A DNA stretch of 64,000 nucleotides from Seonamhaeicola aphaedonensis (GTDB taxonomy: Bacteria > Bacteroidota > Bacteroidia > Flavobacteriales > Flavobacteriaceae). Shown here one piece after another: positions 17,998 to 25,672 of the stretch. Location: assembly GCF_003386195.1 (NCBI RefSeq), contig NZ_QRDX01000002.1, positions 20,473 through 84,472 on the forward strand. The letters are read 5' to 3'. A program made the position numbers and the translations under genes. How positions within the stretch are numbered: the first letter of the stretch is position 1; each line of letters starts with the position of its first letter. The notes under the pieces were generated by a model. It ran no database searches. It was not told the origin of the DNA and was given only the letters and a program-made list of their open reading frames with translations.

Positions 17998-20001
17998 ATG
18001 AAAAAGCTACTAGCGTGTCTTTTATTGGTGGTTTCAATAAACAGTTTTTCTCAAATTTTAGAGCCAGTTAAATGGTCAACCTCTGTTGAAAAAGTTTCTG
18101 ATACCGAATATATATTAATTAGTAAAGCAAAAATAGATAAAGGTTGGCATCTATATTCACAGAATGTTCCTGAAGATGGCCCAATACCAACTACATTTAC
18201 TTATTATGTTGAAAATAACCCTAGTTTTAAAATTATTGGGAAAACGACCGAAGAAGAGGGACATACAGTTGATGACCCTGTGTTTGGTATGAAAATAAAG
18301 TATTTTGAAGATTCAGCAACCTTTAAACAGAAAATTGAATTAACTGCTGCAATTAATGAGATAAAAGGAGCTGTAGATTTTATGGTTTGTGATGATGCAA
18401 GATGTTTGCCACCCACTACTATTGATTTAATATTTCAATTTAAAGGGGAATCTGTAATTTTTAGCTCAAATGAAGACAATGTATTAATTTCAAACAAAGA
18501 TAATTTAGCTATAAATAACGAGCTCTACGGTATGAACCCTGAAGACATTTCTTTAATTGAGAGTGGTACAAAAGAAAAAAAATCACTTTTGAGCATTTTT
18601 GGACTTGGCTTTCTTGGTGGGCTATTAGCCTTGTTAACTCCTTGCGTATTTCCAATGATACCATTAACAGTGAGCTTCTTTACTAAAAGCGAAGGCACAA
18701 ATAAAAGCTCAGGAATTGGAAAAGCCCTATTGTATGGCTTTTTCATTTTATTAGTTTACCTCATATTAAGTGTGCCTTTTCACCTTTTAGATTCTGTAAA
18801 TCCCGATATTCTAAACGAAATATCCACCAACATCTGGCTAAATATTATTTTCTTTGCCATTTTCGTGTTTTTTGCCTTTTCATTTTTCGGGTACTATGAA
18901 TTGACTTTACCAGAAAGTTGGACCAATAAAACAACCAAAGGTGAAAACATAGGTGGGATTGTTGGTGTATTTTTCATGGCATTAACATTAGCTATTGTAT
19001 CATTTTCTTGTACTGGGCCAATATTAGGTTCGTTGTTAGCGGGCTCATTAACTGCTGATGGCGGTGCATGGCAACTTACAGCAGGTATGGCTGGTTTTGG
19101 GGTGTCATTAGGATTGCCATTTGCATTGTTTGCTATGTTTCCAAATATGATGAACGCCTTACCAAAGTCTGGTGGATGGTTAAACACAACCAAAGTGGTT
19201 TTAGGATTTTTAGAGTTAGCATTGGCTTTTAAGTTTTTATCTAATGCCGATTTAGTTGCACATTGGGGATTGTTAAAAATTGAACCTTTTTTGATTATTT
19301 GGATAATTATTTTTGGAGGATTAGCGCTTTATCTTTTCGGGAAGATTAGATTCCCACATGATTCTCCCATTGTTAAGTTATCATTTTTTAGAATTTCAAC
19401 AGCAATTTTAGTTACAGCCTTTGCGGTATATCTAGTTTCTGGTTTTAGGGTGAATAAAGAAACCAATACGTTCACATCGTTGACACTTTTAAGCGGATTG
19501 GCTCCTCCTGTGGGGTATAGTTGGTTTTTGCCAAGTAATACTACAAATAACCTAAAAACCTTTAAAGATTTAAGAGAAGGTATTGCGTATGCTCAAAAAG
19601 TTAATAAACCCATAATGATAGATTTTACAGGTTATGCTTGTGTGAATTGTAGAAAAATGGAAGAACACGTTTGGCCATTAGAGCAAATAGACAAATATTT
19701 GAGAGACGAATATGTTTTAATATCTCTTTATGTGGATGATAAAAAAGAATTACCCAAAAATGAACAAGTAGAAGTTGCCAGGGTAAATGGAGGAACACGA
19801 TTACTTAAAAACTATGGTCATAAGTGGGCGAATTTTCAAACACAGTTTTTTAAATCAAATTCACAGCCTTTTTACGTGCTTTTGAGTTCTAATGGTAAGC
19901 AAATGTTAAGTGAACCCGTAGGTTACACCCCTAATGAAGAGGAATATGCTAAGTTTTTAAAATCAGGAATAGATACCTTTAAAAGTATTTTAAAAAGATA
20001 G
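17998..20001 (+). CDS. thiol:disulfide interchange protein, DsbD type
   Basis: A 667-residue membrane protein moving electrons from cytoplasmic thioredoxin to the periplasm. The signal peptide is residues 1-19. The N-terminal DsbD-alpha-like domain (about 20-150) has CDDARCLPP. The membrane domain (about 196-470) has the conserved LLTPCVFPMIPLTVSFF and FSCTGPILG with the two transmembrane cysteines. The C-terminal thioredoxin-like domain carries C548-V-N-C551 in FTGYACVNCRKMEEHVW. All three redox Cys pairs are visible. The stop codon lies one base from the end of the convergent cyclotransferase gene. Confidence 0.92.
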   Translation: MKKLLACLLLVVSINSFSQILEPVKWSTSVEKVSDTEYILISKAKIDKGWHLYSQNVPEDGPIPTTFTYYVENNPSFKIIGKTTEEEGHTVDDPVFGMKIKYFEDSATFKQKIELTAAINEIKGAVDFMVCDDARCLPPTTIDLIFQFKGESVIFSSNEDNVLISNKDNLAINNELYGMNPEDISLIESGTKEKKSLLSIFGLGFLGGLLALLTPCVFPMIPLTVSFFTKSEGTNKSSGIGKALLYGFFILLVYLILSVPFHLLDSVNPDILNEISTNIWLNIIFFAIFVFFAFSFFGYYELTLPESWTNKTTKGENIGGIVGVFFMALTLAIVSFSCTGPILGSLLAGSLTADGGAWQLTAGMAGFGVSLGLPFALFAMFPNMMNALPKSGGWLNTTKVVLGFLELALAFKFLSNADLVAHWGLLKIEPFLIIWIIIFGGLALYLFGKIRFPHDSPIVKLSFFRISTAILVTAFAVYLVSGFRVNKETNTFTSLTLLSGLAPPVGYSWFLPSNTTNNLKTFKDLREGIAYAQKVNKPIMIDFTGYACVNCRKMEEHVWPLEQIDKYLRDEYVLISLYVDDKKELPKNEQVEVARVNGGTRLLKNYGHKWANFQTQFFKSNSQPFYVLLSSNGKQMLSEPVGYTPNEEEYAKFLKSGIDTFKSILKR

Positions 20002-20002
20002 A

Positions 20003-21034
20003 CTACTCTATTATTTCAACCTCAAAAAGCTTATCCCAGCGTTTACCAGTAACAAAAATGGTTTTACTTTGCGGGTTGTAGGCAATTCCGTTAAGAACAT
20101 CAAGTTTAGTATGTTGTGTTACTTGATTCTTTAAAGGAGTAAAATCTACAACACCTATGACACCACCATTTTTAGGGTTTATAATAGCAACCCCATTCTT
20201 TTGATATCGGTTGGCGTAAATTTTCCCTTCAATCCATTCCATTTCGTTTATTTGAGTGATCATTCCTTTGTTTGTACATACTTGAATATAATCTTCCTCT
20301 ACCAGGGTTTCTGGATTTAGAAGCCATATTTTTTCAGATCCATCACTCTTATAAATCATATTGTTGTGGTTACATAATCCCCATCCTTCTTTGCTATTTC
20401 CATATTTAAAACTATTTAGTTTTTCAAGGGTATCAACATCATATACAAAACCAATATTTTCTTTCCAAGTTAACTGGAATACTTTATTGTTTAAAATAGT
20501 GAGACCCTCTCCAAAATATTCATCGGCTAGAGATACATTTTTAATAACCTCACCAGTCTTATAGTCAATTTTTCTTAGCTTAGATTCCTTATACTGTCCA
20601 GTACTCTCATATAAGTATCCGTTATAAAATTCTAATCCTTGGGTATAGGAAGTAATATCATGTGGGTACTCATTAATGATTTTGTATTTATAAATTTTGG
20701 GAGCTACACTATTTAAAATAGTTATTGGTATGGTTGTAGTTTGTGTCTCACCATCAAAATAAATAGTAGCTTCCAGAGTTTGCTTTCCTAGCTTAAAATC
20801 AAGTAAGGGTGTGTTGTTGGTTATTATTCGATTATTAAGTTTATAAACAACAGAGTCAATGGTGTGCTTATTTTTATTAAAAATAGAAAAGGTTAAGTTT
20901 TCGTTATTAGCTATATGACCTTTGTCAGTATTGGTTTTAATTAAAAATTCATCCTTTTTCTTTCCGCTATTTGAACCGCAGGAAATAATAAATCCACTTA
21001 AAAATATGATAAAAAGGTACTTAGGTATATACAT
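20003..21034 (-). CDS. glutaminyl-peptide cyclotransferase (bacterial/plant type), lipoprotein
   Basis: A 343-residue protein with a type II signal peptide (LSGFIISC, lipid Cys19). After an Ig-like N-terminal part (about 45-110), the glutamine cyclotransferase domain forms a five-bladed propeller: YPHDITSYTQGLEFYNGYLYESTGQY, YFGEGLTILNNKVFQLTWKE, SKEGWGLCNHNNMIYKSDGS, NEMEWIEGKIYAN, LDVLNGIAYNPQSKTIFVTGK. The family converts N-terminal glutamine of exported proteins to pyroglutamate. Bacteroidota often have mature T9SS or lipoproteins beginning with Gln. Localisation to the periplasmic or outer membrane face is inferred from the lipobox. Confidence 0.88.
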   Translation of the reverse strand: MYIPKYLFIIFLSGFIISCGSNSGKKKDEFLIKTNTDKGHIANNENLTFSIFNKNKHTIDSVVYKLNNRIITNNTPLLDFKLGKQTLEATIYFDGETQTTTIPITILNSVAPKIYKYKIINEYPHDITSYTQGLEFYNGYLYESTGQYKESKLRKIDYKTGEVIKNVSLADEYFGEGLTILNNKVFQLTWKENIGFVYDVDTLEKLNSFKYGNSKEGWGLCNHNNMIYKSDGSEKIWLLNPETLVEEDYIQVCTNKGMITQINEMEWIEGKIYANRYQKNGVAIINPKNGGVIGVVDFTPLKNQVTQHTKLDVLNGIAYNPQSKTIFVTGKRWDKLFEVEIIE

Positions 21035-21089
21035 GGTGTTTTTGAAAATTTAAGGCAAGATATTTATTTAAAATCAGTTTAGAAAAACA

Positions 21090-21119
21090 TTGTGAAAATT
21101 TTAAAAGGTTGTATCTTTG
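21090..21119 (+). promoter_or_regulatory. promoter of the SRP RNA gene
   Basis: TTG (21090-21092) and TATCTTTG (21112-21119) are 19 bases apart, the best-spaced promoter in the window. The RNA stem begins about six bases downstream. Confidence 0.7.
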
Positions 21120-21121
21120 CA

Positions 21122-21222
21122 GCCGGCAAGTCCTACACAACCAGCTCCTGTTGAATCCTCCAGGGCGGGAACGCAGCAAAGGTAAACGGTTGTAGCGGTG
21201 TGATGTAGGTAGCTTGCCTTTT
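21122..21222 (+). ncRNA. ffs: signal recognition particle RNA (small bacterial 4.5S type)
   Basis: The region folds as one long hairpin. The terminal stem is GGCAAG (21125-21130) with CTTGCC (21213-21218), and TCCTACAC near the 5' side pairs with GTGTGATGTAGG on the 3' side. The apical part has the SRP hallmark GGCGGGAACGCAGCAAAGG, corresponding to the conserved GGAAGCAGC loop that binds Ffh. A T-run directly after the stem (from 21219) acts as terminator. The length of about 100 bases matches the small bacterial form without an Alu domain. Confidence 0.93.
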
Positions 21223-21300
21223 TTTATGCGCTAAAGTTAAATTTTCTTTTCGGCAATGTATGTTGTATTTTGCTACGTGTTTTTAAATATAGTATAAGAA

Positions 21301-22104
21301 ATGTCTAAGGTTGTATTAATAACAGGTGGTTCATCTGGAATAGGAAAGTCTATTGGTGAATTTCTTTCAGAAAAAGGGTTTGTAGTTTATGGAACTAGCC
21401 GTAATCCCTCAAAATATAAGGGGAGTAAGTTTCCTATTTTGGCTTTGGATGTAAAAGATGTTGCTTCAATTAAAAGTGCCGTTAAAACTGTGATTGAAAA
21501 CGAAGAAAAATTAGATATATTAATTAATAATGCTGGTGCGGGTATCACAGGGCCTATAGAAGAGATTCCAGAAGCAGAAATACAAAAGAACTTTGATACT
21601 AATTTTTTTGGCCCCATAAATGTCATTAAATCTGTATTACCACAAATGCGGAAACAGAACAGAGGTTTGATAATTAATGTAACCTCTATTGCAGGTTATA
21701 TGGGGTTGCCGTACCGAGGAATTTACAGTGCCAGTAAAGGTGCTTTAGAATTGACTACAGAGGCTTTTAGAATGGAGCTTAAAGGTTTCAATATTAAAAT
21801 GACCAATGTTGCACCTGGTGATTTTGCTACTAATATTGCTGCTGGCAGGTACCACGCACCGCTTTTAGAAGATTCGCCTTATAAAATACCTTATGGTAAT
21901 ACTTTAGAACTTATGAATGCTCATGTAGACTCAGGAAGTGACCCTAATTTAATGGCAAAGAAAGTTTTTAAAATTATAAATACTACTAACCCTAAGGTTC
22001 ATTATAAAGTGGGCGAGTTCATGCAAAAATTCTCTATTGTTTTAAAGCGAATTTTACCCGATAAGGTTTATGAAAAGCTTTTAATGAATCATTATAAGCT
22101 TTAA
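21301..22104 (+). CDS. short-chain dehydrogenase/reductase (SDR)
   Basis: A 267-residue classical SDR. The cofactor motif TGGSSGIGKS lies at about 7-16, NNAGAG at about 76-81 and the catalytic S...YSASKGALE at about 140-158, with Ser, Tyr and Lys all present. The C-terminus is longer than a 250-residue fatty-acid-type SDR and basic (FSIVLKRILPDKVYEKLL). The substrate is unknown. It starts 79 bases after the SRP RNA and ends one base from the convergent lipoprotein gene. Confidence 0.9.
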   Translation: MSKVVLITGGSSGIGKSIGEFLSEKGFVVYGTSRNPSKYKGSKFPILALDVKDVASIKSAVKTVIENEEKLDILINNAGAGITGPIEEIPEAEIQKNFDTNFFGPINVIKSVLPQMRKQNRGLIINVTSIAGYMGLPYRGIYSASKGALELTTEAFRMELKGFNIKMTNVAPGDFATNIAAGRYHAPLLEDSPYKIPYGNTLELMNAHVDSGSDPNLMAKKVFKIINTTNPKVHYKVGEFMQKFSIVLKRILPDKVYEKLLMNHYKL

Positions 22105-22105
22105 A

Positions 22106-23530
22106 CTATTTATTTATCAAACCTAATAGTTGCTCTTCAAAATTATGAGAAAAGATATTAGAGTTTGAACTGACAATTTTTTGATCTTTATCTAGAATAA
22201 AGGTCTTAGTCATTGGATAGATAGCTAAAGTTTTTTTAGATTCTTTGGGGTTTTTAAATAAATATTGATTATCACAATTAAACCTACAATCTTTCAAGAT
22301 TTGCTTTGGCTTTTCAAGGTCAACATCATCAATATTAATGGTAATGAAATTTATTTCAGGATATTTTTCTCTTAACTCAGTAATCTTGTTAAAACTTTTT
22401 TTAAAGTGATCATGATAAATATGAGACCAAAAATTAACTACAGTTGGAGATTTTATTAAAGAATTAATCTCAAATTCTTTGTTGTTATAATCTAAAACCT
22501 GTAGACTAGGTAAAGTAGCTCCAGAGACCAATTGTTTTATTGAATTGGCATAATTAGTCATCATAGTTTTAGATTTTTCACTATTGGTTTTATTAATGTA
22601 TGCTTCTAAGATTTCACTATTACTTTTTTCGTTATTACTCATGGCTATGTACTTAATAGTGAAATGATATAATAATTCTTCTTTAATATCAGTGTCGGTA
22701 ACTAAACTGTCAATAAGGTGTAACCTATCTAAATTATAACACAAAGAGCTCCAGCGAAAATATTTATCTTCAGTATGGTCACAATGATTTTCAAGAGCTA
22801 TCGTATTAAAGCTATGTCTTAAAAAAGTATAATAACTATGGTAATTTTTAAAGAAGTTATCGTTATAATCGATGTCTTTCCTGTAGCTGTAAAAATCATT
22901 AGGAAGTGATTTCAAAACATCTCCTTTGTTTTTGCCATAATGTATAAAAGGATATACTTCTTTACTGGAGTAGTATGTGTAATTAATATTAGCAAGAGCA
23001 ATCTTATTAAATAAATCAGAACTGTTGTGTTTTTTGATAAAATGATCTAGTTTTTTGAGTTTGATTTCTCTTAAAGAGTCTATTCTTCTTTGATAATTTT
23101 CAGGGTCTAATTGGCAAAGCTTAAGAATATACTTTTCTTCTTTTTCAGTTTCTAAAAACTCATTTATGAAGTAGTTGTTCTTTTTAGCTCCTTTTCCGGT
23201 ATAAACTAAAGATTCATCAAACTCTAGAGTGTTTAACCTTAAAAGCAAGCTATCATTGTGCTCAATTAAAATTAATTGATATTCACCTCCATGTTTAAAA
23301 CTATAGAGACCTTCCTTGAGACTATCAATTTTAAAGAGAAAGCGGTTTCTACCATCTAATTTAATAGTATCAGCTTTGTAACCTCCTTTTTCTAGAACCA
23401 CAAATTTGGTATTGGGGTTTATAATTTCACCCCCAAAATAGGCAATATTGTTTTCGGTATTAGAGCCATTTTCTTTACAGCCCCAAAATAATATTAGTGA
23501 GGATAATAATATCGCAATGTATAGCTTCAT
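22106..23530 (-). CDS. lipoprotein with thioredoxin-like domain lacking CxxC
   Basis: A 474-residue lipoprotein (lipobox ending at Cys18, LILFWGC). The middle is helical and of the kind seen in Bacteroidota DUF4369/TlpA-like proteins. The C-terminal domain (about 335-474) has the TlpA/AhpC fold order GATLPSLQVLDYN, PTVVNFWSHIYHDHFKKSF, INFITINIDD, IYPMTKTFILDKDQKIV. At the place of WCxxC the sequence is FWSHIYHDH, so both redox cysteines are missing. A non-redox, binding or chaperone role is likely. The only other Cys residues (DCRFNC) lie elsewhere. Confidence 0.75.
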   Translation of the reverse strand: MKLYIAILLSSLILFWGCKENGSNTENNIAYFGGEIINPNTKFVVLEKGGYKADTIKLDGRNRFLFKIDSLKEGLYSFKHGGEYQLILIEHNDSLLLRLNTLEFDESLVYTGKGAKKNNYFINEFLETEKEEKYILKLCQLDPENYQRRIDSLREIKLKKLDHFIKKHNSSDLFNKIALANINYTYYSSKEVYPFIHYGKNKGDVLKSLPNDFYSYRKDIDYNDNFFKNYHSYYTFLRHSFNTIALENHCDHTEDKYFRWSSLCYNLDRLHLIDSLVTDTDIKEELLYHFTIKYIAMSNNEKSNSEILEAYINKTNSEKSKTMMTNYANSIKQLVSGATLPSLQVLDYNNKEFEINSLIKSPTVVNFWSHIYHDHFKKSFNKITELREKYPEINFITINIDDVDLEKPKQILKDCRFNCDNQYLFKNPKESKKTLAIYPMTKTFILDKDQKIVSSNSNIFSHNFEEQLLGLINK

Positions 23531-23686
23531 GAATCCCTCGTCAGTTTAATTTGTCTTGCAAAAATATAAGTTGTTCTTATACACTGTTGTTAATGCGTTG
23601 TTAAATATTGAAAACGTTAAGTTAAACGGTTATTTTGAGCGATTAAAAATAGGCTATTTAAGTTTCCACTTACCAATTCATTTTTC

Positions 23687-23694
23687 TACTTTTG
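23687..23694 (+). promoter_or_regulatory. -7 box (TACTTTTG) of the ABC-F gene
   Basis: TACTTTTG matches TAnnTTTG and ends 21 bases before the ATG at 23716. No well-placed TTG is visible upstream. Confidence 0.4.
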
Positions 23695-23715
23695 CCAAAA
23701 ATTTAAAACAAGCAC

Positions 23716-25341
23716 ATGTTATCAGTTTCAAATCTTTCAGTACAGTTCGGTAAACGTATTCTTTTTGATGAGGTAAATACGACCTTTACACAGGGTAACT
23801 GTTACGGTATAATTGGCGCCAATGGTTCTGGGAAATCTACATTTTTAAAGATATTATCTGGAAAAATGGATCCCACATCTGGACATGTATCTTTAGAATC
23901 AGGAAAACGTATGTCTGTTTTAGAGCAAAACCATAACCTCTATGATGCGCATACGGTACTAGAAACCGTTTTAATGGGAAACAAACCATTATTTAACATT
24001 AAAACTGAAATAGATGCCCTGTATGCCGATTACACTGATGAAAATGCCGAAAAGATAGGAGAACTTCAAGTGCAGTTTGAAGAAATGAATGGTTGGAATG
24101 CTGATAGTGATGCCGCAGCTATGTTATCTAATTTGGGAATCAAAGAGGATTTTCATTATACATTGATGAGTGATTTAGACGGAAAACAAAAAGTACGTGT
24201 GTTATTAGCACAAGCGCTTTTTGGAAACCCAGATGTACTTATTATGGATGAGCCTACCAACGACTTAGATTATGAAACCATTTCTTGGCTTGAAACCTTC
24301 TTAGCAAATTATGATAATTGTGTTATTGTAGTATCTCATGACCGTCACTTTTTAGATGCGGTTTGTACACATATTTCAGATATTGATTTTGGAAAAATCA
24401 ACCATTATTCTGGTAACTATACATTTTGGTATGAATCATCTCAATTAGCGGCACGCCAAAGAGCACAACAAAACAAAAAGGCTGAAGAGAAAAAGAAAGA
24501 ACTAGAGGAGTTTATCCGTCGTTTTTCTGCTAATGTTGCTAAAAGTAAGCAAGCAACTAGTAGAAAGAAGATGATTGAAAAATTGAATATTGAGGATATT
24601 AGGCCATCATCTCGTAGGTATCCAGCCATTATTTTTGAGCGTGAAAGAGAAGCAGGTGACCAAATTTTAAACATTGAAGGGCTTGCGGCTTCTATTGATG
24701 GCGATTTATTGTTTCAGAATATTGATCTTAATTTAGCTAAGAGTGATAAAGTAGTTGTGTTTTCAAGAGATTCTAGAGCTACTACAGCATTTTATCAAAT
24801 TTTAAATAATAAGGAAAAGGCCGATGCAGGAAAATTTTCTTGGGGGATCACTACAACGCAATCGTATTTACCGTTAGATAATAGCGAGTTTTTTGATAAT
24901 AATTTAACACTTGTTGATTGGTTGCGTCAATGGGCTAAAACAGAAGAGGAACGTGAAGAAGTTAATATTCGCGGATTCCTTGGGAAAATGATTTTTAGTG
25001 GTGAAGAGGCTTTAAAGAAAAGCAACGTACTTTCTGGAGGAGAAAAGGTACGTTGTATGTTAAGCAGAATGATGATGATAAGAGCTAATGTACTTATGCT
25101 AGATGAACCTACAAATCATTTAGATTTAGAGAGTATAACAGCCTTTAATAATTCACTTAAAAATTTTAAAGGCACCATATTGTTTACAACCCACGATCAC
25201 GAATTTGCACAAACGGTTGCCAATAGAGTTGTCGAGTTAACTCCAAACGGTGTTATTGATAGGTATACTACCTTTGATGAGTATATGCAAAATCCGAAAA
25301 TAAAGGAACTTCGTAACAAAATGTACAGAGTAACGGTTTAA
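23716..25341 (+). CDS. ABC-F family ATP-binding protein (YbiT-like)
   Basis: A 541-residue soluble protein with two ABC domains and no membrane segments. NBD1 has an intact Walker A (GANGSGKST, about 36-44) and Walker B (LIMDEPTNDLD), but its signature is SDLDGKQKVRV instead of LSGGxxxR. The linker (about 250-310) is rich in Lys and Glu. NBD2 has a degenerate Walker A (VVFSRDSRATTAFY) but an intact LSGGEKVRC signature and Walker B (LMLDEPTNHLD). ABC-F proteins act at the ribosomal E site. The stop codon overlaps that of the convergent DUF2007 gene. Confidence 0.93.
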   Translation: MLSVSNLSVQFGKRILFDEVNTTFTQGNCYGIIGANGSGKSTFLKILSGKMDPTSGHVSLESGKRMSVLEQNHNLYDAHTVLETVLMGNKPLFNIKTEIDALYADYTDENAEKIGELQVQFEEMNGWNADSDAAAMLSNLGIKEDFHYTLMSDLDGKQKVRVLLAQALFGNPDVLIMDEPTNDLDYETISWLETFLANYDNCVIVVSHDRHFLDAVCTHISDIDFGKINHYSGNYTFWYESSQLAARQRAQQNKKAEEKKKELEEFIRRFSANVAKSKQATSRKKMIEKLNIEDIRPSSRRYPAIIFEREREAGDQILNIEGLAASIDGDLLFQNIDLNLAKSDKVVVFSRDSRATTAFYQILNNKEKADAGKFSWGITTTQSYLPLDNSEFFDNNLTLVDWLRQWAKTEEEREEVNIRGFLGKMIFSGEEALKKSNVLSGGEKVRCMLSRMMMIRANVLMLDEPTNHLDLESITAFNNSLKNFKGTILFTTHDHEFAQTVANRVVELTPNGVIDRYTTFDEYMQNPKIKELRNKMYRVTV

Positions 25342-25577
25342 GCCTGTAACTCTGAGTTTATTTCCTCAATGATTAAAACAGCTTTGTCAAGTTCATCGTT
25401 ATGAACATATATTTCCTGGAAGTGTGATGCAGAACTTCCTAAAATGTCTGTTATAATTCCAGAATCTGTTTGATCTTTTACGATGGGGTTGATGCTTACT
25501 TTTTCAAGTTCATTAATAATGCGTTGAACTATAATTAAATCACCTGTAAAAACCTTTATGTAGTTTGAATCTGTCAT
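25338..25577 (-). CDS. DUF2007 family small protein (putative signal-transducing)
   Basis: A 79-residue soluble protein. The order YIKVFTGDLIIVQRIINELEKVSINPIVKDQTDSG and a C-terminal VHNDELDKAVLIIEEI helix match DUF2007, a ferredoxin-like fold of unknown function sometimes called a putative signal-transducing protein. It overlaps the convergent ABC-F gene by four bases. It starts at ATG 25577; the pheT terminator (25622-25652) lies between it and pheT. Confidence 0.75.
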   Translation of the reverse strand: MTDSNYIKVFTGDLIIVQRIINELEKVSINPIVKDQTDSGIITDILGSSASHFQEIYVHNDELDKAVLIIEEINSELQA

Positions 25578-25621
25578 GGCTAAAAAAAATTAAGTGTTCT
25601 CTTAAATATACAAAATTTAAA

Positions 25622-25652
25622 CGAAAAAAAAGCCAGCTAATTGCTGGCTTTT
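25622..25652 (-). terminator. terminator after pheT
   Basis: AAGCCAGC (25630-25637) pairs with GCTGGCTT (25643-25650) around a short loop. Read on the minus strand it is followed by a run of T (the A-run at 25623-25631). Confidence 0.8.
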
Positions 25653-25672
25653 CAAGTTTATCTTAAACTAAA

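Noticed and set aside
23556..23753. 65-codon plus-strand frame before the ABC-F gene
   Set aside because: It runs over the ABC-F promoter box and start and resembles no protein family.
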